A stretch of DNA of 48,894 bases, from the NCBI GenBank assembly GCA_004020645.1, contig SAQL01000040.1, positions 1 through 48,894 on the forward strand. The letters are read 5' to 3'. Under the pieces are notes generated by a model that worked only from the letters and a program-made list of their open reading frames with translations, did not search any database and had not been told where the DNA came from. The position numbers were made by a program, and so were the translations under genes. Below, in pieces: positions 16,284 to 24,749 of the stretch (position 1 is its first letter; every line of letters begins with the position of its first letter). This stretch comes from Mesorhizobium sp. GTDB lineage: Bacteria > Pseudomonadota > Alphaproteobacteria > Rhizobiales > Rhizobiaceae.

Positions 16284-17365
16284 TGCATATCAGCTGGAAG
16301 AAGCTCGCCATCGCGCTTGCCATTCTGCCCTTTGTCGTGGTGCTGGCGGCCTGGATCGGCTTTTTCAATGTCGGTGCCTCAAGCGGCCACTGGAAGATCA
16401 CGGAATGGTTTCTCCATTTCGCCATGCGATCGGCTGTGCGCACCTATGCCCTGGCGGTCGACGTTCCAGAAGCTCTGCCGCGCCATGCGATTCAGCCGGC
16501 CGCCGGACATTTCGCGCGCGGCTGCGCCATCTGTCACGGTGCGCCGGGCGAACTGCGATCTCCTGTCGTCATGAGGATGCTGCCGCAGCCGCCTGACCTT
16601 GCCGGGACCGTCGGCGAATGGTCCGACGCGGAGCTTTTCCGCATCGTCAAGCACGGCGTGCGCTTTACCGGCATGCCGGCTTGGCCGACGCAGGAACGCG
16701 ACGACGAGGTCTGGGCGATGGTCGCCTTCCTACGCGAACTGCCGTCGATGGACGAAGCCATCTATCGTGATCTCGCCTATGGAGAAAGGCTTGCGCCTCC
16801 TGCAGGCGCTGCCGGAGCCCTAAGTCAGGCGCTCGCGGATTGCGCCCGCTGCCACGGTGCGGACGGGCTCGGGCGCGGCCCCGCGATACCCGTTCTCGCC
16901 GGGCAGAGCGAGGCCTATCTCCTTGAAAGCCTGCGTGCCTATGCCGAGGGAGGCCGGGCAAGCGGGTTGATGACCCTGCCCGCAACTGAGGCAAAGCCTC
17001 AGTTCTGGCCGGACCTGGCCAAGCATTTCGCCGCCCTGCCGACGATGCACCCCGGCGTCGGGGGCGATCCCGCACTTGTGCGGCGCGGCAGGGAAATCGC
17101 CGAGAAAGGGGTGAAGGACGCCGGCGTGCCTGCCTGTCTCGGCTGTCACGGGAGACACGACCGCAGCCCGCTCTATCCCTCCATTGCCGGCCAGCCGGAG
17201 CGCTATATCGAGGTGCAGCTTCGGCTGTTCAGGGCGGGAAAGCGTGGCGGAACGCGCTTCGGCCATCTCATGGCCAATGCCGCGAAGGGCCTGACAGACG
17301 ACGACGTCCGTGCGCTTGCGGCCTACCTCTCCCTATCGGCCGCTCCATCCGCAACCGGAACGTGA
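16283..17365 (+). CDS. Membrane-anchored triheme cytochrome c
   Basis: 360 residues. One N-terminal membrane anchor (about 8-28) carries three periplasmic class I cytochrome c domains with heme sites CAICH (81-85), CARCH (187-191) and CLGCH (285-289). Candidate axial methionines are M131 (TGMPAW), M230 and M330. The layout recalls the cytochrome subunit of periplasmic alcohol or sugar dehydrogenases and the diheme cytochromes that feed oxidases. Being between ctaG and a dehydrogenase-like gene, it is a natural electron shuttle between that dehydrogenase and the oxidase; this is inference. The start codon overlaps the ctaG stop by one base. Confidence 0.9.
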   Translation: MHISWKKLAIALAILPFVVVLAAWIGFFNVGASSGHWKITEWFLHFAMRSAVRTYALAVDVPEALPRHAIQPAAGHFARGCAICHGAPGELRSPVVMRMLPQPPDLAGTVGEWSDAELFRIVKHGVRFTGMPAWPTQERDDEVWAMVAFLRELPSMDEAIYRDLAYGERLAPPAGAAGALSQALADCARCHGADGLGRGPAIPVLAGQSEAYLLESLRAYAEGGRASGLMTLPATEAKPQFWPDLAKHFAALPTMHPGVGGDPALVRRGREIAEKGVKDAGVPACLGCHGRHDRSPLYPSIAGQPERYIEVQLRLFRAGKRGGTRFGHLMANAAKGLTDDDVRALAAYLSLSAAPSATGT

Positions 17366-17403
17366 TAAGCGCGTTTGCGTTCATTCGACCTTCCGAGGTG
17401 CTG

Positions 17404-18750
17404 GTGAAAAACTTGCTTACCGCCCTTCTCGTGCTGATCATTCTTCTTGTCGTCGCCGGCGGAGCCGTCTTCTTCCTGTCCCGCGAAGAGGCGACAGTTC
17501 CGATCGCGGAGACCTATGGCCCCAACCCGACCCTGCCGGAGCCCAATCCGACCTGGCTGCCGACCGTCCATGTCGCCAAGGCCACGCCGTGGCCGCAGGG
17601 CACGAAGCCGACGGCGGCCCAGGGATTTGCGGTCAACGAGTTTGCCGGCGGGCTCGACCATCCGCGCTGGCTGTACGTACTGCCAAACGGCGACGTGCTG
17701 GTGGCCGAGAGCAATGCGCCGCCCAAGCCGGACGAGGGCTTCAGCATACACCGCTTCTTCGTAGATTTCTTCCAGAGTCAGGCCGGCGCGCAAACGTCCA
17801 GCGCCAATCGAATTTCGCTGCTGCGCGATCGGGATGGCGACGGGGTGGCTGAAACCAAAACCGCCTTTCTCACAGGGCTGTTCTCGCCATTCGGCATGAC
17901 CCTGCTCAACGGCAAACTCTATGTCGCCAACGCCAATGCAATTGTGGCCTTTCCCTATCAGGAAGGCGCGACCGAGATCACCGCACCGGCGGAGAAGATC
18001 GTCGACCTGCCTGCGGGGAGGAACCACCACTGGACCAAGGACGTGACCGCCTCGCAGGACGGGACAAAGCTCTATGCGACGGTCGGATCCAATTCCAATG
18101 TCGGCGAGAACGGCTTGGAGGAAGAGGAGAACCGCGCCGCCGTGTTGGAAATCGATCTCGCCTCGAAAGAGACACGTCTCTTCGCCTCCGGGCTGCGCAA
18201 TCCGAACGGCCTGTCCTGGAATCCGGAAAGCGGCGAGCTCTGGGTCGCCGTCAATGAGCGTGACGAGATCGGCAGCGATCTCGTGCCGGACTACATGACT
18301 TCGGTGCGGGATGGCGGCTTCTACGGCTGGCCCTACAGCTATTTTGGCCAGCATGTCGACGATCGCGTCGAGCCGCAGCGGCCCGACCTCGTCGCCGAGG
18401 CGATCAAGCCGGACTATGCGCTCGGGGCGCACACGGCTTCATTGGGCCTGACCTTCAACACGGGCGACCTGTTTGGTCCTCAATACAGGAATGGCGCCTT
18501 CGTCGGGCAGCATGGCTCGTGGAACCGCAAGCCGCACAGCGGCTACAAGGTGATTTTCGTACCGTTTACCGGCGGCAGGCCCTCCGGTCCGCCTCAAGAC
18601 ATCCTCACCGGCTTCCTGAGCGAGGACCACAAGGCTTTTGGCCGTCCTGTGGGGGTAGCGATAGACCGGAGCGGCGCCCTGCTGGTGGCGGATGACGTCG
18701 GCAACAAGGTCTGGCGGGTCGTTCCATCTCAGACGCAATCGGCACTTTGA
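17404..18750 (+). CDS. GSDH-family (PQQ-type) sugar dehydrogenase, membrane anchored
   Basis: About 448 residues: an N-terminal membrane anchor (KNLLTALLVLIILLVVAGG) followed by a six-bladed propeller of the glucose/sorbosone dehydrogenase family. Visible family features are NEFAGGLDHPRWLYVLPNGD, ANRISLLRDRDGDG, NHHWTKDV, ASGLRNPNGLSW, and DGGFYGWPYSYFG with a C-terminal HGSWNRKPHSGYKVIF. Members oxidise aldoses or sorbosone with PQQ as cofactor in the periplasm, but many have no proven activity. I start at GTG 17404 with CGAGG upstream; another GTG at 17362 overlaps the cytochrome stop. It is the last gene of the oxidase operon, so it may feed electrons via the triheme cytochrome. Confidence 0.85.
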   Translation: MKNLLTALLVLIILLVVAGGAVFFLSREEATVPIAETYGPNPTLPEPNPTWLPTVHVAKATPWPQGTKPTAAQGFAVNEFAGGLDHPRWLYVLPNGDVLVAESNAPPKPDEGFSIHRFFVDFFQSQAGAQTSSANRISLLRDRDGDGVAETKTAFLTGLFSPFGMTLLNGKLYVANANAIVAFPYQEGATEITAPAEKIVDLPAGRNHHWTKDVTASQDGTKLYATVGSNSNVGENGLEEEENRAAVLEIDLASKETRLFASGLRNPNGLSWNPESGELWVAVNERDEIGSDLVPDYMTSVRDGGFYGWPYSYFGQHVDDRVEPQRPDLVAEAIKPDYALGAHTASLGLTFNTGDLFGPQYRNGAFVGQHGSWNRKPHSGYKVIFVPFTGGRPSGPPQDILTGFLSEDHKAFGRPVGVAIDRSGALLVADDVGNKVWRVVPSQTQSAL

Positions 18751-18846
18751 ACGGTTCGTGCTGCCGGCGACCCGATGAGGGAAGCGATAGGACACCGCTT
18801 GCCATTGCCTGTCGGACACGGGTGTTCCGGCGCCGATCAAGCCGAA

Positions 18847-19977
18847 TCAAGATGTCGGCACCAGTCCGCGCCCGCGTACATGCCGGACCCTCTGACGCAT
18901 ACGATCGGCAAGAGAAGCGATCGAGCCTTGCGCCGTACGCGTCCCAAGAACGGATTGCAGGACAACGCCCTGCGTTGCGAATTTGTGCTTGAACGACTCT
19001 GCGCCGCACAGGAAATCGACCGTGCCCAAGCCGTGATCGATCGACCACTGTATGTAGTCCATCATCAGGACCATGCCCGGCGACGCCTGGCTGAAGTCCG
19101 GATCGAAAGTGGTCACGAACGCCATCATGGTGTGGTGCTGGACGAAGTTGATGGAGACTGCGACCATCGCGCCATCGCATTCAAGCACGAAAATATGCAG
19201 CACGCCGGCGCGCGCCAGCGCCTCGACGAGTGCGGCGAGTACTGGCGCTCCCTCTTCAAAAAGTTGGGATTCACGCTTGCGCTCCGCCAGCCATCTGCGC
19301 TTCAGGGCAGAGAGCCGGTCCAGTACCGGCTGCAGTGGCTCGTCTGGCGCAAGCAGGCGAAATTTTATTCCTCCCGCTTCTTCCAACGTCTTGACGCCGC
19401 GCCGATAGTTCTGCCGTGTCTTTTTCGATTGCTCCGCGAACCACGCGGCTCCGCTCTCCCACTGTCCGGCCACGCGATAGCTGACTTCCTCTCTGTGATT
19501 GGGGCGAAGCCTGATCCCGCCGGAGGTATCCGGAGTAAAGATTTTGCGGACCGCCGCGCCCGGCAAGAGATGATTGAGAAAGGCAATATCGAAGCCACCG
19601 GCGTCGCAGATCTGGGCCCATACGTCCTGCAGGGCCGATAACGAGCATTCCGGAGCAACGAGGATATCCCCGTAATCGGTATAGCTGCTGGCCGCCCATT
19701 CGAGAAACCGCAGGCCTTTGCGCTTGCCGATCGTCAGGGGAACGACGGCAACCAGCCTGTCACCGTTCCAGACCAGGCCGATCCGCAGCGCGCGCTGGTC
19801 ACGGTCCGCTACGGTACTCCACCATGCCGAAATCCAGGCATGACTCTGAAAGATCAGCCCATCGGTGCGATGCCAAAGATGCATCCAATCGGCTTCGATC
19901 GCAGCCAGGCGATCCGCCGAACGGACAACTTCCAGGCGCTCTGCGCTCGAAACGTCAATCGAAACAATGGTGTTCAT
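18847..19977 (-). CDS. CelD/BcsL-like GNAT-fold acyltransferase (BioF2-like domain)
   Basis: 376 residues, soluble. The protein follows the pattern of the GNAT-fold proteins annotated as CelD/BcsL cellulose-associated or polysaccharide-biosynthesis acetyltransferases. An N-terminal GNAT-like domain contains WMHLWHRTDGLIFQSHAW, and a second domain from about 170 has KKTRQNYRRGVKTLEEAGG, LHIFVLECDGAMVAVSINFV and GVLHIF-type strands. Such enzymes probably acylate a sugar or lipid precursor. Its ATG overlaps the stop of the sterol-desaturase-like gene by 4 bp, so the two are made together. It converges on the dehydrogenase gene across 96 bp that hold nothing notable. Family assignment good, substrate unknown. 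Confidence 0.85.
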   Translation of the reverse strand: MNTIVSIDVSSAERLEVVRSADRLAAIEADWMHLWHRTDGLIFQSHAWISAWWSTVADRDQRALRIGLVWNGDRLVAVVPLTIGKRKGLRFLEWAASSYTDYGDILVAPECSLSALQDVWAQICDAGGFDIAFLNHLLPGAAVRKIFTPDTSGGIRLRPNHREEVSYRVAGQWESGAAWFAEQSKKTRQNYRRGVKTLEEAGGIKFRLLAPDEPLQPVLDRLSALKRRWLAERKRESQLFEEGAPVLAALVEALARAGVLHIFVLECDGAMVAVSINFVQHHTMMAFVTTFDPDFSQASPGMVLMMDYIQWSIDHGLGTVDFLCGAESFKHKFATQGVVLQSVLGTRTAQGSIASLADRMRQRVRHVRGRGLVPTS

Positions 19978-20969
19978 GAAGGGGAACGATCCTGTGGCTG
20001 AGCGATGACATCGGGACGCCTCTGGAACAGTCGGACGACATGTCCTCCCATCTTCTTGAGCGGCAGGATGTAAAGCCCAAAGAGCGACTGATAGTCGCGC
20101 ACGTCGCGATCTATCAGGCCAAATTTGAGGTCTTCATCCGGATCCGGGACAAACTGCGTCCCGAAGAGGCGATCCCAGAACGAAAACAGCAGGCCAAAAT
20201 TCTTGTCGTAGTGGCGAGGGTCGATACTGTGGTGCACCTGATGCCAATGCGGACACAAGATGATGTTGTTCAGCGGGCCGAAGGAAATCTTGAAATGGGT
20301 ATGGCGAACAAAGTCCATCATCAGGATGTTGCGGATGACATAGACGTTGATGCCGAAGATTGCGATCTCTACTGGATCGAGCGCGATCAGGCTCCAGATG
20401 CCGAAGCAGATCCCCGGGATGACGCCATCCCAAATACGGTTCATCAGGTCGTCCAGCGGATGAACCCGATCCTTGGTGATTCCCACCATCACCTCGGCCG
20501 AATGATGCACTTTGTGCAATTCCCACAGGAACGGGAAGTGGTGCTGGGCGACATGGTAGAGATAGTACGAAATATCGTAGGCGATCAGCATGGTTGCGGT
20601 GAAGATGACGATCGTCACCGGTCCGGCCGGGCCGTCGATGAGCGGCGGCTGGATATCAAAGAGCCAGCCGATTGCCTGGTGTGTCCCATAGCCCACGGCG
20701 GCAACGAAGGTGACGCCGGCAGGGATGAGCAGGAAAGGCATTATCGCCCGTTTGGTGACCCAAAATAGAACATCCGCTCGCGCCGACGGGTGCAGGATGA
20801 CTTCCGCCGGAAAAGCGAAATCGAAAAAGTCCCTGAGGGATTTATGCTCGACGGTTCGCCAGTAAGCGATCACCGCGCTGCCCAGGGCTGTGAAAAAAAG
20901 CAGGCCGAGCGTCAGCAGATTGACGTTCGCAAGCTTTTCCACAATCAATCTGGCGAATTCAGAAAACAT
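19974..20969 (-). CDS. Sterol desaturase / fatty acid hydroxylase superfamily protein
   Basis: 331 residues from the chosen start (MFSEFARLIVEKL). Several membrane segments surround the di-iron histidine clusters of the superfamily: H139-x3-H143, H152-x2-H155-H156 in ELHKVHHSAE, and H243-x2-H246-H247 in HWHQVHHSIDPRHYDKN. Enzymes of this kind hydroxylate or desaturate sterols, fatty acids or carotenoids using oxygen; bacterial members near polysaccharide genes have unknown substrates. An in-frame codon at 21086 would add 39 mostly non-hydrophobic residues, so the start is uncertain and no strong ribosome site decides it. The gene overlaps the downstream acyltransferase by 4 bp. The 244 bp upstream (20970-21213) is AT-richer and presumably holds the promoter. 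Confidence 0.9.
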   Translation of the reverse strand: MFSEFARLIVEKLANVNLLTLGLLFFTALGSAVIAYWRTVEHKSLRDFFDFAFPAEVILHPSARADVLFWVTKRAIMPFLLIPAGVTFVAAVGYGTHQAIGWLFDIQPPLIDGPAGPVTIVIFTATMLIAYDISYYLYHVAQHHFPFLWELHKVHHSAEVMVGITKDRVHPLDDLMNRIWDGVIPGICFGIWSLIALDPVEIAIFGINVYVIRNILMMDFVRHTHFKISFGPLNNIILCPHWHQVHHSIDPRHYDKNFGLLFSFWDRLFGTQFVPDPDEDLKFGLIDRDVRDYQSLFGLYILPLKKMGGHVVRLFQRRPDVIAQPQDRSPS

Positions 20970-21213
20970 CGGTGCAGTGGCTCCTGGGCCGTGAGATGGC
21001 GATCCGGCGAATTGCGAAGCAAAAAACTTGCCAAATCCACTGCATGTTGCCCGCAACCAGGTGGCTATTGCGGCTGCAACGAGCAAAGCACGCCGGATTT
21101 GTGCCAGACTAGCAGATCAACCGTAACAAAACGCTAAATGCCCTGATGTAATTAATCTCGAATACGGCCGGAACACCGGATAGGCCGCTCTGCAGCGGCG
21201 CCGGGCGCTGTCT

Positions 21214-23115
21214 TTACGACGGAGGGATTGCCGCGAGGTGGATCTTAATTCCGTCTTCGCCCACTTCGCCGTGCCAGGCGATGCGTTCGGCTGGCTGCCT
21301 GGCGCCAAAACGCGGTGAAACCCAGCCGCCTTGCCCCGGTGCGTCGCCGCCGGCGCGGATCTCGACCGCAGCGTCCGGAAAGCGAATGGCCATCAGCGGC
21401 TCATCGCCGCGCAGCACCATGATAGTGCTTCCGTCCCGGTTGGTGCCGAGGCCGGCTGCGAGTTGAAAGACGACCTCGGCCACGCGCCTGCCGCCGAGCA
21501 GTTGGTCGGTCACGACGATCCCGTCGGCCTGGTGCATCACGGTGCGCTGATGCACGACGCCGAAGCGGCTTCTATACCCGTCATGCCGGGCGCGCAGCTT
21601 CCAGTGCGTTCCCGGCTCGCTCTCCACCAATGCCGCAGCCGCCTTGTGCGACCAGTTGAACATCCCGGCGATGATGCTTTGGCTTTTGCCCTCGATATTC
21701 AGCGTGTTATGCGCCGGTGTTGAGCGGAACCAGTCGCGCCAGACGCCCCCCGAACCGTAGAGCCAGGTGCCGGGGTCGACCAGCACCGGCTCGCCATCGA
21801 CACACAAGGTGAGCGACAGCGCGTCGGCATGGCCGTGAGCCGCTATCGAGAGATAGCCGAGCGGGCCGTGGTCGAATGTCAGATCGATGCTGCGGCCGTT
21901 CATCTCACCGCGCCAGACGGAGAGCCCGCCTTGCGTGAACGTTTGCAGCCCATGCGACGCCAGTGCCGGTTCCGACGGCGTGCCAAAGCAAAGCGCGCGA
22001 AAGTCGTCTGGCGCCGCCGTGTTGCCCGGCATCCGTAGAAAGCCATGGATGGCGGCGGCGACGGATCGGACATAGTCCGGGTCGTCCCCGAGCGTCAGCA
22101 CGCGACCTTCATCGTTGTCGCCAAAGCCGGCGGCTGGTGAGAGCCAGGCGACGAAATTGGCAAATGCGGCCAGACGCGCTTCGACGGGCGAGGGAAACGG
22201 CGCTCCGGCCTGGCGTGCCGCAGCGGCGCACAGCAAGATGAGTTCGGCGGAGAAGGCCGCGTATGTCGGGGTCTGCTCGGCACCGGCGCCATCGGCGAGA
22301 ATCTGCTTGCGCGCCTCAGCCAGGAGGGCGCCGCGTGCAGCGTCGGGTGCGGTCCCCAACGCCAGGCCGGTCAGATACTCGCCAGCCAGTTCTGCGACGA
22401 GATGGTTGTTGGCGGAGGAAAACTGCGAAGGGAACCGCGGCAGCCAATAGGCGCTTGCCGCCAGTATTTCGCCCACTTGCTGCCGTGTCGCCGCACTTAA
22501 TCGGTCGCCGACAAGGTCTATGGTGACAATCAAGCTGATGGCTCGCAGCGCTACTTCGATGCCGGAGGCCCAGCACACCCCTCGAAACGGCGGGTTGGCT
22601 GAATGCCAGCTGTCGATCGCCGCCTCTATGGCCATCCGGCACTGGTCGTCGCCGGCGAGAAGCAGATGTGCGGCCAGTGGAGGCAACTGCTGCAGCCGGT
22701 TGATCTCCCAAACGTATTTTACATCGCCGCGTTCGCCGACATGGCGAAAATCGATATCGAAAGTATGGGCCTCGGGACCCGGCCAAAGCCTGCCGGTCAC
22801 CGGATCAAGGCGCCAAAGTTCGGGAGGAAACAGCCGATCGGAGTCGCGTCGTGGCCATGTCTGCCCAAGTGCGGAAAACTGCCCCCCAAGCGTGTTTTGC
22901 GCCGCCGCCGCTATGGCTTGCCGTTGTTCCGGTGTCGCAGCCAGCGTAGCATCGCGCAATTCACGCAGCACCGGGTGCAACTGGGGCGAAGCATACCGCT
23001 CCCAGCCGTCGTCGCGGCGGCGCGAAGCGATCCTTCGACGCTGCTCGCCCAGCCGGTGCAACACCTCGGCCGGCTCCATGCTGCGCAACCGGTTGATGTA
23101 CCAGCCGATTCTCAT
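21214..23115 (-). CDS. Heparinase II/III-family polysaccharide lyase-like protein
   Basis: 633 residues. A helical toroid domain fills the first ~350 residues, followed by a beta-rich heparinase II/III domain. Family features include YVWEINRLQQLPPLA, the AHGHADALSLTLCVDGEPVL stretch with its conserved histidine, DPGTWLYGSGGVWRDWFRST, and AHNTLNIEGKSQS. These enzymes cleave uronic-acid-containing polymers by beta-elimination; family members inside bacterial polysaccharide loci are thought to trim or turn over the polymer. No signal peptide is evident at the chosen N-terminus MRIGWYINRLRSM, which is odd for a lyase of exported polymer. GGAG precedes the ATG at 23115 by a few bases. It diverges from the GH5 gene. 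Confidence 0.9.
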   Translation of the reverse strand: MRIGWYINRLRSMEPAEVLHRLGEQRRRIASRRRDDGWERYASPQLHPVLRELRDATLAATPEQRQAIAAAAQNTLGGQFSALGQTWPRRDSDRLFPPELWRLDPVTGRLWPGPEAHTFDIDFRHVGERGDVKYVWEINRLQQLPPLAAHLLLAGDDQCRMAIEAAIDSWHSANPPFRGVCWASGIEVALRAISLIVTIDLVGDRLSAATRQQVGEILAASAYWLPRFPSQFSSANNHLVAELAGEYLTGLALGTAPDAARGALLAEARKQILADGAGAEQTPTYAAFSAELILLCAAAARQAGAPFPSPVEARLAAFANFVAWLSPAAGFGDNDEGRVLTLGDDPDYVRSVAAAIHGFLRMPGNTAAPDDFRALCFGTPSEPALASHGLQTFTQGGLSVWRGEMNGRSIDLTFDHGPLGYLSIAAHGHADALSLTLCVDGEPVLVDPGTWLYGSGGVWRDWFRSTPAHNTLNIEGKSQSIIAGMFNWSHKAAAALVESEPGTHWKLRARHDGYRSRFGVVHQRTVMHQADGIVVTDQLLGGRRVAEVVFQLAAGLGTNRDGSTIMVLRGDEPLMAIRFPDAAVEIRAGGDAPGQGGWVSPRFGARQPAERIAWHGEVGEDGIKIHLAAIPPS

Positions 23116-23232
23116 ACGCGCTCCGCCAAGGTTTCGATTCTTATATACCATGCTGTCGAAAAGCGTTGCGACGGCAATCCTCCTTTTCCGATCCTGCGGT
23201 TAATATCTCCGACCATGATGCGGAGAGTGGCG

Positions 23233-24474
23233 ATGATAAGGATGGCGTGGGTTGCAGCGTGGGTGCTCGGCATGGCGATAGCCGCCAACGCTGCGCCGAT
23301 CCAGCTCCGGCGCGGCGTTGGCGTGCATGAATGGCTGAACTGGTCGCCGGTCGAGGACGATGGATCCTACCGTTGGCCGCCCTATCGCAGCGAGAAGGAG
23401 TGGCGCGCTGGACATAGGCCGCTCACCGATTGGCCGGATGGCGACGCGTTTGCGCGCATTCGATCGATGGGCTTCGATTTCGTCCGGCTGAGCGTCGACC
23501 CCGGCCCTCTGCTTGCCAGCGAGGGCGTCAAACGGCAGCAGGCGCTGGACATACTTGCCGCCGCGGTCGATCGGGTCACGTCGACCGGCCTTAAGGTGGT
23601 TTTCGACCTGCACGGCGTCACCCAGGTTCCGGCCTACAGCATGGAGACGATCTATGACGGTGCCGACAGCGAGGGCGTTGCCGGCTATCGCGAAATGGTT
23701 GTGGCGGTCGCCACCATGCTGGTCAAGATTGGCACCGACAAGGTAGCCCTCGAGCCTTACAACGAGCCGGCATACTACCCTTGTGATTCGAGCGGGAGCG
23801 ATGACTGGCAGCGGATCATGGCAGACACGGTCCGCGATATTCGCGCAGTCAGCAGCGAACTCACCATCGTCGCAACAGGCGCCTGTGGCGGCAGCATTGC
23901 CGGACTGGTCAATCTCACCCCGGGGTTTGACGATCCGAACCTCTACTACAACTTCCACATGTATGAGCCGCACAGTTTCACGCACCAGCGGCCCGACGGG
24001 ACAGGCGCCTTCGCCTCGGGCCTGCCCTGGCCGGCCAACAGCAGCACGCCAGAAAAGGTGACCGAAACCCTTAAGGCGCAGATGGACGCGGCCGGCTTGA
24101 GCCCGGTCGAACAGGTAATGAACATGGTCGCGGCGCGTGAAGCAATCGCCCGATATTTCGAGCACAATTGGGGCCCGAGCCAACTCGAAGCGAGCATCCG
24201 TCAGGCGGTCGACTGGGCCGAGGCGCATGGCATTCCAAGCCGGCGGCTCTTCATGGGTGAATTCGGTGCCATCCTCATGTCTGCGGACGGCCGAATGGGC
24301 GCGTTCGACGCTGACCGTCTGCGCTATCTCACGGCGGTGCGCCAGCAGGCGGAACGCTTCGCGATACCATGGTCTGTCTGGGAATTCTCCAATCCCTATG
24401 GAATGACCGTCATCCGGCCCGAAGGGCCTGCGGTCCCGGACCAGGAGATGTTGCGGGCACTGGGCCTGCCATAG
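23233..24474 (+). CDS. Secreted glycoside hydrolase, GH5 (cellulase) family
   Basis: About 413 residues with a signal peptide (MIRMAWVAAWVLGMAIAANA, then cleavage near APIQ). The GH5-type barrel shows FDFVRLSVDPGP, VVFDLHGVTQVP, the acid/base glutamate E178 in LEPYNEPA, HMYEPHSFTHQ, and a probable nucleophile E343 in LFMGEFGAI. It should hydrolyse beta-glycosidic bonds in the periplasm or outside the cell, probably in the locus polymer or a related glucan. The ATG at 23233 is favoured by GGAG at 23222-23225; ATG codons at 23215 and 23218 are alternatives. The 275 bp to asnB contain no gene and no clear terminator. Confidence 0.9.
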   Translation: MIRMAWVAAWVLGMAIAANAAPIQLRRGVGVHEWLNWSPVEDDGSYRWPPYRSEKEWRAGHRPLTDWPDGDAFARIRSMGFDFVRLSVDPGPLLASEGVKRQQALDILAAAVDRVTSTGLKVVFDLHGVTQVPAYSMETIYDGADSEGVAGYREMVVAVATMLVKIGTDKVALEPYNEPAYYPCDSSGSDDWQRIMADTVRDIRAVSSELTIVATGACGGSIAGLVNLTPGFDDPNLYYNFHMYEPHSFTHQRPDGTGAFASGLPWPANSSTPEKVTETLKAQMDAAGLSPVEQVMNMVAAREAIARYFEHNWGPSQLEASIRQAVDWAEAHGIPSRRLFMGEFGAILMSADGRMGAFDADRLRYLTAVRQQAERFAIPWSVWEFSNPYGMTVIRPEGPAVPDQEMLRALGLP

Positions 24475-24749
24475 CCATTGCGCCACTTGGCGGATGAGCA
24501 TCCGGGCGGCAACGCCAATCCTGCCCCGCCACAAGCTAGTGATCAGTCACGCAACGGCAAGATCTGCCGTCTCTGGCCGCAACCGTCGGTGGCACTTCAT
24601 TCAGACCGGCAGGGCCTGATCGAACCAGTCAAGCCCAGCGTGAAATCACCTTGGCGGCTTTCTCCGCGCGATCCGGTTTCGTCGGCAACCAAGTGTTTAA
24701 TACATTCGTCGTAAATAGCGGCGCCATACGCGCGCCCAGGGAAGAGATA

